From contig JAIRXN010000207.1 of the NCBI GenBank assembly GCA_031268245.1, forward strand, positions 1 to 18,534: a DNA stretch of 18,534 bases, given 5' to 3'. Source of the stretch: Treponema sp. GTDB taxonomy: Bacteria > Spirochaetota > Spirochaetia > Treponematales > Breznakiellaceae. Positions 7,901 to 13,856 of the stretch are shown here, piece by piece (position 1 is the first letter of the stretch; each line of letters starts with the position of its first letter). The notes beneath the pieces are model-generated. The model worked only from the letters and a program-made list of their open reading frames with translations, did not search any database and was not told where the DNA came from. The position numbers and the translations under genes were made by a program.

Positions 7901-8087
7901 TATTCTGGGCATGGTTCCCATTGCCTTCTTCCCCGGCGCCGGAGCCGATACCATTCAGCCCATCGGCAAGACCTTTGTCGGCGGACTTTCCGTTTGTTCG
8001 GTTATGACTCTCTTTGTAACTCCGGTGATGTACTCGCTCCTCAATTCCAGGCATGATAAAAAAACGAATAAAAGTACCAAGGAATGA
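4962..8087 (+). CDS. RND efflux pump permease (AcrB/HAE-1-like)
   Basis: A 1041-residue inner-membrane pump of normal family length. It has the duplicated plan: TM1 (residues about 11-30), a large periplasmic loop with FPGAGPADVE and SNSQFEASF, TM2-TM6 (about 343-500), TM7 (about 548-566), a second periplasmic loop, then TM8-TM12 (about 870-1028). TM4 carries MTTDGAIVILENV, keeping one proton-relay aspartate (D411) with Gly where AcrB has its second Asp. TM10 has VVVNNGIVLVDY, Asn where AcrB has Lys940, a combination seen in other HAE-1 members. It uses proton-motive force to drive export through the adaptor and TolC-like channel. The start is TTG at 4962, six nt after AAGGGG; no ATG fits the family N-terminus. 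This is the equivalent of Borrelia BesB; substrate is unknown. Confidence 0.93.
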   Translation: MNISGYSVKHPVTIVVLYALAVGVALTMAPNLAVDLYPSANPPVLSVYVRFPGAGPADVEANVTERLERSLASSRGLVNMTSNSQFEASFINLEFAYGTDMDKAVTDAQTLLNRLANSLPDGTEPPIVRRFDMSAMPIMRLVVRGNYPPDQLRIFAEDEIQANIERIDGVASAEVTGGTTQIVKVAVSLNRLAAFKLTLDDVTTALKGQSILSSGGNLRRGTREYQIMTEEQLTSADQVKRLVVKVTNIPAGQGGLNVNRSMVLRLEDIAEVSLAYNDNAARVYVNGMSGVYIQVTSESDSNQVQVAGRVKEALEEINTQLPRGISLEVLSDNTTMISATLNQVYSNAIQGALLGMLILFIFLRNIKGTLIIGLAIPISILLTIMFMAIFGFTLNLLTMTGLIMGLGMTTDGAIVILENVHTYRERGAKSAIAAILGSREMLRAIFTSSATTLCVFIPLIIWKNDLEQMGQLFSDLIFTVCISLICSLVVAVTLVPSLSGSILKLNTRRQRPLKFAPLRFIDDLMEGFFTRLDSAYKKGLEYCLSHRAVVILLVLAILCFSLLQFQGIGMNMYMRTRTDDNVTMNVSMPQGTTIETTEQMLLDLEEIVKQEVQGYINLILTARRSGTNQGTFQITLPEPALQIDTPESIQQKLASYFRSLPGARISFRAGRGMGNTSAVEITVSSRDYTAIMESANEILGIITRYLPEIENAAVNIDEGAPQLRVEIDRDRASAMGVSLAAIAAEIRTAMDGTTATTITQGERLVDVDVMLRDEDRRGLPNLDAVFVMSRTGDRIALSNLARISESRSPSSIRRENRDRVIRITGDLPPGIAATDMQQRLEATVQEYLVPREGVTVRYLGEAAQIRGYYGRFIFIIIAAVFLVFGLMASQFESFVDPLIIFFSIPLLLIGVIWIYKLSGQAMSMFSVVGIVALVGVVVNNGIVLVDYTNTLRARGLKVREACIEAGRNRLRPILMTSLTTILGMVPIAFFPGAGADTIQPIGKTFVGGLSVCSVMTLFVTPVMYSLLNSRHDKKTNKSTKE

Positions 8088-8090
8088 CGA

Positions 8091-9140
8091 GTGGCGGCTT
8101 CCGGGAACAGAATCGGCCATGAAACGGAGTTTCATACCGAAAAGATAAAGGCCGCCATAGTAGGCCTCGGGCGTATCGCCAGCCTTCTTGAGGATGACAG
8201 CCTCCGGGAAAAACCGGCAACCCATGCAGGGGCCATTGCCGCAAACCCGGACTGCCGCCTTGTTGCGGGCTGCGATAGTGATGAAGAGCGGCGGCAGCTT
8301 TTTGCCCGGCGCTGGCAGGTTCCCGTTTATGCCGGCGCAGAATCCATGCTTGCGGAACACAGACCGGAAATCCTCCATATAGCAACCCATCCGGACAGCC
8401 ACCTCTTCTACTGCCGTCTTGCCGCCTCGTGCGGCGTTCCGCTTGTTGTCTGCGAGAAGCCTCTTGCGGACAGTATCAAGGCAGCCCGTTCCATTGCGGC
8501 CCTCCATCAATCCGGAAAGATCAAAATCGTAACCAACCACGAACGCCGCTATTCGGCGGACTATATCAGGATGAAGGAGATTCTCGACAGCGGCAGCCTG
8601 GGCGCTCTCCTCAGCGTAAGGGCCTGCCTCTGCTTCGGGAAGAACCGTCGTTTGGATGAGATGCTCTGGCACGACGGCACACACCTGGCCGACGCCCTCA
8701 TGTTTCTAAGCGGAGGGCTTCTCAAACACGAAAAATGCTGGGGCGCCCGCCTCCGCAGTAAAACCGGAACTTCCTGGCTTGCGGGCAGCATACGCAGTAC
8801 CGGCGGCGGAAACTCAAAATTTTCCGTACCTTTTGTCATTGAACTTGGGGCCGGAAGGGATCACCTCGTCTTCGAGATGGAGTTTTCCTGCGAACGGGGC
8901 AGGCTCAGGATAGGGAACGGAATTTTTGAAGTCTGGGAGAGCGGCGCAAGCCCCTATGCGGAAAAGTTCCGCTCCCTCAGGAAAACAGACGAAAGTTTCC
9001 TTGGGCCCACCGGCTACTTTGCCAACATGGCGGCCGATGCCGCAGCCTGCGTCCGGGACAGAAACCGCCGCCCCCGCTCCAGCGCCCCGGACGGCCTTGC
9101 GGCAGTAGAGTATCTCCAGTCGGTTACCGGCAGAATCTGA
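8091..9140 (+). CDS. Gfo/Idh/MocA-family NAD(P)-dependent oxidoreductase
   Basis: A 349-residue soluble enzyme. The Rossmann entrance reads KAAIVGLGRIAS (about residues 20-31), followed by the acidic turn GCDSDEERR, IATHPDSH, and the family signature CEKPL (residues 121-125). The second domain begins HERRYSADYIRMKEIL and contains WHDGTHLADALMFLSG, the conserved His-containing helix of the family. Such enzymes oxidise or reduce sugars, inositols or related polyols; the precise substrate cannot be told. It starts with GTG 3 nt after the RND stop, with AAGGA overlapping the end of the pump gene, so it is probably translated from the efflux mRNA. The first 18 residues precede the Rossmann fold and could be an extension, but no better start lies downstream. 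It may instead belong to sugar-nucleotide metabolism. Confidence 0.85.
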   Translation: MAASGNRIGHETEFHTEKIKAAIVGLGRIASLLEDDSLREKPATHAGAIAANPDCRLVAGCDSDEERRQLFARRWQVPVYAGAESMLAEHRPEILHIATHPDSHLFYCRLAASCGVPLVVCEKPLADSIKAARSIAALHQSGKIKIVTNHERRYSADYIRMKEILDSGSLGALLSVRACLCFGKNRRLDEMLWHDGTHLADALMFLSGGLLKHEKCWGARLRSKTGTSWLAGSIRSTGGGNSKFSVPFVIELGAGRDHLVFEMEFSCERGRLRIGNGIFEVWESGASPYAEKFRSLRKTDESFLGPTGYFANMAADAAACVRDRNRRPRSSAPDGLAAVEYLQSVTGRI

Positions 9141-9169
9141 ATTACCGTTTTTAAGCCTTGTCCGCCTAT

Positions 9170-9198
9170 TTGAATTCTTTCCGCTTTTTTGCTATAGT
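9170..9198 (+). promoter_or_regulatory. Sigma-70-type promoter of tRNA-Pro
   Basis: The -35 TTGAAT (9170-9175) and -10 TATAGT (9193-9198) are separated by exactly 17 nt. The predicted start point falls at about 9205, next to the first base of the tRNA at 9206. Confidence 0.75.
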
Positions 9199-9205
9199 AA
9201 ATCTG

Positions 9206-9278
9206 CGGGATGTAGCCTAGTGGCTAAGGCACTTGCTTTGGGAGCAAGGAACCGGCAGTTCAAATCTGCCCATCCCGA
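9206..9278 (+). tRNA. tRNA-Pro (anticodon UGG)
   Basis: A complete 73-nt cloverleaf is visible. The acceptor stem is CGGGATG (9206-9212) with CATCCCG (9271-9277) and discriminator A. The D stem is GCCT/AGGC. The anticodon stem is CTTGC/GCAAG around loop TTTGGGA, so the anticodon is TGG, reading CCA and other proline codons. The T arm is GGCAG-TTCAAAT-CTGCC. The 3' CCA is not encoded and must be added after transcription. Confidence 0.95.
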
Positions 9279-9284
9279 ATGAGA

Positions 9285-9319
9285 GGCTGTCCGCAAGGTA
9301 ACCGGCTTTGTGGACAGAC
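9285..9319 (-). repeat. 35-nt dispersed hairpin repeat, copy 2 (inverted)
   Basis: Read on the minus strand this matches 2303-2337 at 32 of 35 positions; the differences are T to C at positions 15 and 23 and A to C at position 34. It fills the 46-nt gap between the tRNA-Pro and the convergent ComFB-domain gene. It may act as a transcription block for both but lacks a T-tract in either direction. Confidence 0.75.
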
Positions 9320-9324
9320 ACGAA

Positions 9325-10041
9325 TTAGTCTTCTTCGTCCCCCGGGGGGAACATATAGAGATCGGGAAGCTTGAAAGTTCTGTCCATGGAAAAGGATGAG
9401 CTGGAAAGGATTTCGCTCATTACCGGAACGCTGAAGCGGTGGCTGAGGGGCTCGAAGGGCGGCGCTTCAATTTTTACCGAGTATTCAAAGATCCTGCGGA
9501 GCCCCGGGGCCTCGGCGGACAGGGGAGCGGGCCAGAAGGTAAAGGTTCCGGCCGTATTGGAAACTATGTTGTAGGGGTTCTGCCAGTTTTCGTCCTTCAT
9601 GGTAACCAGTCTGCCGTCCTGCCAGAGTTCCACGCCAATCCCCGACATGGGAGAAAAATTTATACCGCTAAAGAGGCGGCCTACGATAGTGGGTATGTTA
9701 TAAACCGGGGTATCCGGGGCGGCGCCGGTGCCTATCCGGGCGGCGCCGGCTCCGATTCTGGGCCGCATATTGTGGTTCACCCGTTTGATGCCGTCGTACA
9801 CCAGGGCGACGATATCAGCCTCTTTCTGCTGTTTTTCAAAGCTGTCCTGTTCTACCCGGGCAACGCCGCGGTTGGAAACAATGTACCTCGGCTCAATGCG
9901 GTTGAGAACATAGCAGATAATATCCATTCGGCACTGATCATTCAAAGAGAATTGTTCCGGATTGCCTTCTTTTTCTATCGCTTTAAAGATTTTATCTGCC
10001 TCAGAAAATACAATATCTTCGGTAGTATTATGGATTACCAT
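9325..10041 (-). CDS. ComFB-domain protein with a C-terminal domain of unknown function
   Basis: A 238-residue protein. Residues about 3-95 match the late-competence ComFB domain: NDQCRMDIICYVLNRIEPRYIVSNRG corresponds to the family's C-x-x-DI-x-x-x-LN-x-x-PxY core, followed by a long helix (EKQQKEADIVALVYDGIKRV). The family is small and cytoplasmic; in Bacillus ComFB is in the competence operon without a known biochemical role, and cyanobacterial relatives have been linked to cyclic-di-nucleotide binding. An Ala/Gly linker leads to a second domain of about 130 residues rich in beta-type sequence (VGRLFSGINFSPMSG, GVELWQDGRLVTMKD, GTFTFWP) that I do not recognise. ATG at 10041 is chosen because GGGAG precedes it; an upstream TTG at 10071 would overlap the HD gene. 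It lies 14 nt after the HD gene, so the two are probably co-transcribed. Confidence 0.75.
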   Translation of the reverse strand: MVIHNTTEDIVFSEADKIFKAIEKEGNPEQFSLNDQCRMDIICYVLNRIEPRYIVSNRGVARVEQDSFEKQQKEADIVALVYDGIKRVNHNMRPRIGAGAARIGTGAAPDTPVYNIPTIVGRLFSGINFSPMSGIGVELWQDGRLVTMKDENWQNPYNIVSNTAGTFTFWPAPLSAEAPGLRRIFEYSVKIEAPPFEPLSHRFSVPVMSEILSSSSFSMDRTFKLPDLYMFPPGDEED

Positions 10042-10055
10042 TCTGTTTCTCCCAT

Positions 10056-11318
10056 CTATAAATGTAGCCAATTTTCTTCATTATGCAAGACCTTAGACAG
10101 TTCAATTTCCAAGTTTAGCCCAAAAACGGCCGTTGAGTCCATAAAAATTCTGATTATGTGGAGGGATTTTATAAAAGAATTTACGAGCCCCGGTCTGAAG
10201 GCGCTGGAACTTTCCGCAAAGGCTTTTTCCTCATCCCGCACAAAGAGTCCGGTTTCGAAGGATACCGGTTCGGGTATATCAATGATGAGGGCTTCCGGCG
10301 GAATTTTTTTACCTGTTTCCGAAGAAAGGGCCGCCGCAAGGGCTTCTTCATAGCGGGAACGCCGGGAAATATCCTGCAACGGATGATGTTTCTTCTCGGA
10401 AAAGGGAATTCCGGCGCCCAGGACATAGAGAGAGCCGTCCCTCACCCTGGCGCCCAGAGAAGCCAGCGGGTAACGCCGCTTTTCAAGCAGGCTAAAGAGG
10501 CCCTGATCGTCAAGACTATACAGTTCTTCGGGGGCGAGAAACTTTCCTTCAAGACCCGCAAGGAGGCTTTTTTTGATCATCGCCGTAGCGGAACGTACCG
10601 CATGGTGCCAGTAAACGGTACGGTACATCAGATATTTGGAAAAAAGGATCGATTCGACACTTGGTATGCCTCTGGAATCTATGTCCACACCCCTGTCCGG
10701 GTGAGGGGAAAGCCGGGAAAGTATAAAGTCCACATCCTGAGCGCCGTAGGGCACTCCGCAGTAACGGGCGTCCCGGTTAAGGTAATCCAGTTTGTCCGGA
10801 TCAAGAACGCCGGAAAGCAGTTTCCGGTAAAAACCGACCTCGTCACTGTCCGCCGGAAGGGAAGTATCCACAATGGCCGCACAGAGATCCGGTTCCGCTC
10901 CGGCCTTGCCGATGAGGCTCCGCAGGGGTTCAGCCCGGATGACCTCTGCGGTGAGTTTTTCGTGGGATTTCAGCGGCAGTTCCTTGAGGGAATGGGCATA
11001 GGGGAAGTGTCCGAGATCGTGAAGAAGCCCTGCGCAGATGAAGGATCGGGCGCCGGAAGGACTAAGCCACTTGTCCGCCCCCTGTTCGGCAAGCTGTAGA
11101 AGGAGACGCCGGGAAAGATAATACACCCCGATGGAGTGCCCCGCCCTGGTATGTGTTGCGCCCGGATATACACAGTAAGTAGGCCCCAACTGGAAGATCC
11201 GGTGAAGCCGCATGAAAGCTGCGGCGCCGGTAAGATCCGCTATGCCGGGACTCAGGTACACATGCCCCCAGAGCGCGTCCCGAATCGGCCTGCTGTAGCC
11301 CTCTCTCAGGACATCCAT
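10056..11318 (-). CDS. HD-domain phosphohydrolase (dNTP triphosphohydrolase/SAMHD1-like, COG1078 type)
   Basis: A 420-residue soluble protein with an HD metal-binding site. The motifs are HTRAGHSIGVYYLS (H61 as first ligand), LLHDLGHFPYAHSL (H100-D101), and LDPDKLDYLNRDARYCGV (closing Asp near 173-178). The opening IRDALWGHVYLSP and the spacing match the COG1078 family, whose studied members hydrolyse dNTPs or act on other nucleotides. The actual substrate is inferred only. The start at ATG 11318 is favoured: AAAGG lies 7 nt upstream, and a minus-strand extended -10 predicts a transcript beginning close to 11333, which leaves the ATG at 11333 without a ribosome site. Extensions further upstream overlap the divergent gene and are not family-like. 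The ComFB-domain gene follows. Confidence 0.87.
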   Translation of the reverse strand: MDVLREGYSRPIRDALWGHVYLSPGIADLTGAAAFMRLHRIFQLGPTYCVYPGATHTRAGHSIGVYYLSRRLLLQLAEQGADKWLSPSGARSFICAGLLHDLGHFPYAHSLKELPLKSHEKLTAEVIRAEPLRSLIGKAGAEPDLCAAIVDTSLPADSDEVGFYRKLLSGVLDPDKLDYLNRDARYCGVPYGAQDVDFILSRLSPHPDRGVDIDSRGIPSVESILFSKYLMYRTVYWHHAVRSATAMIKKSLLAGLEGKFLAPEELYSLDDQGLFSLLEKRRYPLASLGARVRDGSLYVLGAGIPFSEKKHHPLQDISRRSRYEEALAAALSSETGKKIPPEALIIDIPEPVSFETGLFVRDEEKAFAESSSAFRPGLVNSFIKSLHIIRIFMDSTAVFGLNLEIELSKVLHNEENWLHL

Positions 11319-11325
11319 TACCGAA

Positions 11326-11330
11326 CCTTT
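11326..11330 (-). promoter_or_regulatory. Ribosome binding site deciding the HD gene start
   Basis: AAAGG on the minus strand sits 7 nt before ATG 11318. The in-frame ATG at 11333 has no purine-rich stretch ahead of it. Confidence 0.55.
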
Positions 11331-11339
11331 CATGGCAGA

Positions 11340-11348
11340 ATCATAGCA
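11340..11348 (-). promoter_or_regulatory. Extended -10 promoter of the HD/ComFB operon
   Basis: On the minus strand TGC-TATGAT forms an extended -10 box (TGnTATAAT type). No convincing -35 is present 17 nt upstream, which is common for extended -10 promoters. Transcription would start near 11333. Confidence 0.45.
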
Positions 11349-11372
11349 CAAAACGCCGGGCGCCACTACACA

Positions 11373-11401
11373 TTGCTTATGAACAAAAAAATGATTATTA
11401 T
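11373..11401 (+). promoter_or_regulatory. Promoter of the exported protein/PilZ operon
   Basis: TTGCTT (11373-11378) and TATTAT (11396-11401) are 17 nt apart. The predicted start point at about 11408 leaves only about 5 nt before the ATG at 11413 and no Shine-Dalgarno, suggesting a nearly leaderless mRNA. Confidence 0.5.
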
Positions 11402-11412
11402 GAAAATAGTCT

Positions 11413-12189
11413 ATGAATGTAAAAGTTAGATGGGCCCGCTGCCTCATTTTTATGGCTGTTCTGGGCCTGGCAAGCCCTTTTTTCGGGCTTTTTTCCCAGG
11501 GCATTGAAGCTCCTGAAGAGGAGCCCATGCAGAGTCAGACTATTCCGCCGGAACTCTGGCGGCCCAGCCGGGGCGAATCTCCCCGTTTCCCCGTCGATAC
11601 GGTTATCGGCGAACTGGGCAGGGGAGATGCCTCCGAAGAAGCTTACCGTTTTGCCCGCAGTGTCGCGGAAGCCCTGATGGCTGAAAAAAGTTCCGACCCT
11701 TCTCTTTCGGGAATGTCCCAGGCGGAACTTGATGGTTTTTTTGAGGCTATCCGGGAAGCCGGTCCCGAATCCTTTCGTCTGGGAAGCGGCAGGCTGGAAC
11801 CGGACGGCGCGGTTTCCTTTTTGCTGCGTTTCATTGGCCGGGAAAAGGGGATCACCGGAGAACTCTACATCAGGACGGATGAAGAGCCCGATCTTCCGGC
11901 CGGAGATGATCTTGCGGCCGAAACAACTGCCGGCGGCGAAACCGAAACAAGCGCCGGAGAGGCAGTAGCGGCGGAAACCGCAGAGACTGCAGCCGCAGAA
12001 ACAGCCGAAGCGGATACCGTGGAAACTGTACCCGCAGAAACCGCACGCGCCGGAGAGCCGGAATCGCTTGCGCGGCGGGCCGGAAATGTCTGGCATTTTG
12101 AAGACCTTTTACTGGAGGAAGTGCAGGAGAGAACCGCAGCCGGTCTTGAGCAGCGTTTTGATTTTTCACCATATCACCGGTTTTTCTAG
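11413..12189 (+). CDS. Exported Ala/Glu/Thr-rich protein, unknown function
   Basis: A 258-residue protein not recognised as any named family. The N-terminus is a signal peptide or anchor: basic VKVRWAR, hydrophobic CLIFMAVLGLASPFFGLF, possible cleavage near SQG (residues 28-30). A folded-looking part (about 60-156) contains SEEAYRFARSVAEALMAEK and FRLGSGRLEPDGAVSFLLRF. Residues about 168-211 are a degenerate AET/AETAE repeat, probably an extended acidic linker in the periplasm. The short C-terminal block (LLLEEVQERT, FDFSPYHRFF) ends in aromatic residues. No lipobox is evident: C10 lies before the hydrophobic core. The PilZ gene follows after 8 nt, so both are probably expressed together and may act in the same envelope or motility process; that link is inference. 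Confidence 0.7.
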   Translation: MNVKVRWARCLIFMAVLGLASPFFGLFSQGIEAPEEEPMQSQTIPPELWRPSRGESPRFPVDTVIGELGRGDASEEAYRFARSVAEALMAEKSSDPSLSGMSQAELDGFFEAIREAGPESFRLGSGRLEPDGAVSFLLRFIGREKGITGELYIRTDEEPDLPAGDDLAAETTAGGETETSAGEAVAAETAETAAAETAEADTVETVPAETARAGEPESLARRAGNVWHFEDLLLEEVQERTAAGLEQRFDFSPYHRFF

Positions 12190-12197
12190 GGATAGTT

Positions 12198-13436
12198 ATG
12201 GCAACACCGATAAAACGGATAGAAAAAGATTTTCTTCTCAAGGTACTCTACGATGAGCAGATCCCGGTTATGTATCTTCGGGACAGAACCGAATACATTC
12301 TTATCCTCGAAAAACCTGCCAAGGCAGAACTCTTTCTGAAAGCCGACCGGCCCATCAACCGTCTCAAGAACCGGGATAAACTGGATCTGATGTTCGATTA
12401 CCGGGGGCAGGTAATCATATTCTCCGTAGTGGTGGATACCTTCAAGGATGAACACCTTGTAGTTCAAGCGCCCGAATTTCTCTATAAAAACCTTGACCGT
12501 TCCTATTCCCGTGTTCAGAATCCTGCGGATTTTCTGATCCAGTTTACATTCAAGGGAGACCGCTATTCCCTCGGCTATCCAAAGGTAAGTGAGTTTGAAC
12601 CCAGCGGCGATGATCTGACCGAGTTGATGCGGGGCATGGATCCCAAAAATCTTTCCGGGCTCGTCGAGCAGATGGCCTCATGGATCAAGGGCTACGCAAA
12701 CGGTTATAAGCTGGTGATCTTCAAGGATCAGAAACCCGTCAGCCCCGAGGAACGGATAGTGGCCGAAACGGGCAAAACCTTCTTCATGCCCAATACCCTG
12801 GTGGGTTTCCCCCAGGCAGACCCCTATCCCAAAAAGCGGCTTATCACCGAGGAGCATTTTAAGCGCTACCTGGAAAGCACCGGCGTGGATCTGGCCTATG
12901 TGGGTGAAGCTTACACACGCTTTATCAAGGCCAAATACGATTTGGGAATCTCCTCCGACGCGTGGGTGCCCATCCTCTTTCAGGAGTATGTAATCGGATA
13001 TATTCATGTGTGGATCAACAAGGAGGGGAGGCTGCCTTTCGACTTCAACGTCATTGATACCCTCTACCAGTTTGCCAAGATCCTTGCCTTCTCCCTCAGG
13101 GAGAACGGTTATTTTGAAAAAGGCAAACTGAAAAACGAACCCTTCGACGGCAAGGTAATAGACATCAGCGCCTCGGGGATGCTTTTTGCCTATCCCCAGT
13201 CGGGCCTCTCTTCCGCCCTGCTGCCGGACAGTGAACTGGCGGTCAAGATCAGCTCTCCAAAACGCGTTATCTCTGTCAATGCCCGGATTGTCAGGCGCTA
13301 CAAAGACAGTTCTCAGGGCTACTTTGGCATCCGTTTTATCGATATGGCGCCCGAGGATATGCGTTTTCTCTTTGAGTATATCTATGGTAAACCCTTTACC
13401 GATACCGACATCAACCTTCTTTCAGGCCAGGTATAG
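12198..13436 (+). CDS. PilZ-domain protein with YcgR-like N-terminus and GAF-like middle
   Basis: A 412-residue cytoplasmic protein. The C-terminal PilZ core is clear: GKVIDISASGMLFA (D322 to G327, the DxSxxG motif) and later ARIVRRYKDSSQGYFGIRFIDM. The RxxxR arm that normally precedes this core and grips c-di-GMP is not found just before it (EKGKLKNEPF stands there). An R101-SYS-R105 motif occurs much earlier, after a YcgR-N-like region, in LDRSYSRVQNP. Between them, residues about 195-305 look GAF-like (WVPILFQEYVIGYIHVWIN, then an amphipathic helix). It may belong to a spirochaete PilZ family with a DUF1577-type region; that name is from memory. Expected role: c-di-GMP-responsive control of motility or the envelope. 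The Shine-Dalgarno AGGG precedes the ATG. It ends 9 nt from the convergent STAS gene. Confidence 0.8.
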   Translation: MATPIKRIEKDFLLKVLYDEQIPVMYLRDRTEYILILEKPAKAELFLKADRPINRLKNRDKLDLMFDYRGQVIIFSVVVDTFKDEHLVVQAPEFLYKNLDRSYSRVQNPADFLIQFTFKGDRYSLGYPKVSEFEPSGDDLTELMRGMDPKNLSGLVEQMASWIKGYANGYKLVIFKDQKPVSPEERIVAETGKTFFMPNTLVGFPQADPYPKKRLITEEHFKRYLESTGVDLAYVGEAYTRFIKAKYDLGISSDAWVPILFQEYVIGYIHVWINKEGRLPFDFNVIDTLYQFAKILAFSLRENGYFEKGKLKNEPFDGKVIDISASGMLFAYPQSGLSSALLPDSELAVKISSPKRVISVNARIVRRYKDSSQGYFGIRFIDMAPEDMRFLFEYIYGKPFTDTDINLLSGQV

Positions 13437-13445
13437 GTTCAGGCT

Positions 13446-13781
13446 TTAGCTTAAAGCTTCTATTGCTGTTTTTACGTCTTTGCAGATAACGAAATAGTTT
13501 GAAAGTTTGGTCAGCTCTATCACATCCTTGACCGGCCCCTGTATATTGGCAAGGGCAAGATCAAGATTCATCTTTCTAAGCGTAGAGGAAATATAGATTA
13601 GGGCGCCTATGCCCGAAGAATCAAAGGCGCTTACATGTTTCATGTTGATGATGAATTTTTCTACTTTTTTTTCGATCATCTTCATCACCAGTTCTTTTAA
13701 CAGAATTGAATCCTCCAGGGCCATTTCGCCCCCGATGTCGATTATATAAATCGTTCGATTTGTCCTTATTCGTATATCCAT
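13446..13781 (-). CDS. STAS-domain anti-sigma factor antagonist
   Basis: A 111-residue single STAS domain of normal length. It opens with beta strands (IRTNRTIYIIDIGGEMAL), then KKVEKFIINMKHVSAFDSSGIGALIYI, which contains the DSSG motif with S56 in the position phosphorylated in SpoIIAA/RsbV. It ends LALANIQGPVKDVIELTKLSNYF. In partner-switching systems the unphosphorylated form binds an anti-sigma kinase and frees the sigma factor. The cognate kinase is not in the window. ATG at 13781 is chosen: AAGAGG lies just upstream and the family N-terminus begins here; in-frame TTG extension to 13835 would run through a repeat hairpin. It is the last gene of a minus-strand run with the hemolysin III and sigma-like genes. 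Confidence 0.88.
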   Translation of the reverse strand: MDIRIRTNRTIYIIDIGGEMALEDSILLKELVMKMIEKKVEKFIINMKHVSAFDSSGIGALIYISSTLRKMNLDLALANIQGPVKDVIELTKLSNYFVICKDVKTAIEALS

Positions 13782-13827
13782 AGACCTCTTATCGGCACAG
13801 AAGAGAAATTTTTCAAGCAATAAATGC

Positions 13828-13856
13828 TCTTGCAAAACTAACCGAGTTTTGCAAGA
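13828..13856 (-). repeat. CAAAACT/AGTTTTG hairpin overlapping the hemolysin III stop
   Basis: TCTTGCAAAACT (13828-13839) is perfectly complementary to AGTTTTGCAAGA (13845-13856), a 12-bp stem with a 5-nt loop. The 7-base inner arms are identical to those of the hairpin at 2450-2465. It supplies the last five codons and the TAG stop of the hemolysin III gene. Confidence 0.65.

Noticed and set aside
7713..8684. Minus-strand open frame of 323 codons across the pump/oxidoreductase junction
   Set aside because: It overlaps two well-supported genes on the other strand and shows no recognisable domain.
9439..10353. Plus-strand open frame of 304 codons opposite the ComFB and HD genes
   Set aside because: Both minus-strand genes carry family motifs through this stretch, and the plus frame spans their boundary without a domain.
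10158..11099. Plus-strand open frame of 313 codons antisense to the HD gene
   Set aside because: The HD catalytic motifs are on the other strand; this frame has no start context or domain.
11319..11528. N-terminal extension of the HD gene past the ATG at 11318
   Set aside because: It would overlap the divergent exported-protein gene and its promoter, and the added residues match nothing in the HD family.
11398..12096. Minus-strand open frame rich in Cys, Phe and Gly
   Set aside because: It is the complement of the AET repeats in the exported protein; its repeat-like composition is a by-product.
13437..13458. GCTTT/AAAGC mini-hairpin between the convergent PilZ and STAS genes as a bidirectional terminator
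   Set aside because: The stem is 5 bp, overlaps the STAS stop and lacks T-tracts.
13782..13835. TTG-initiated extension of the STAS protein
   Set aside because: The extra 18 residues run through a repeat hairpin, and the ATG at 13781 has its own AAGAGG.
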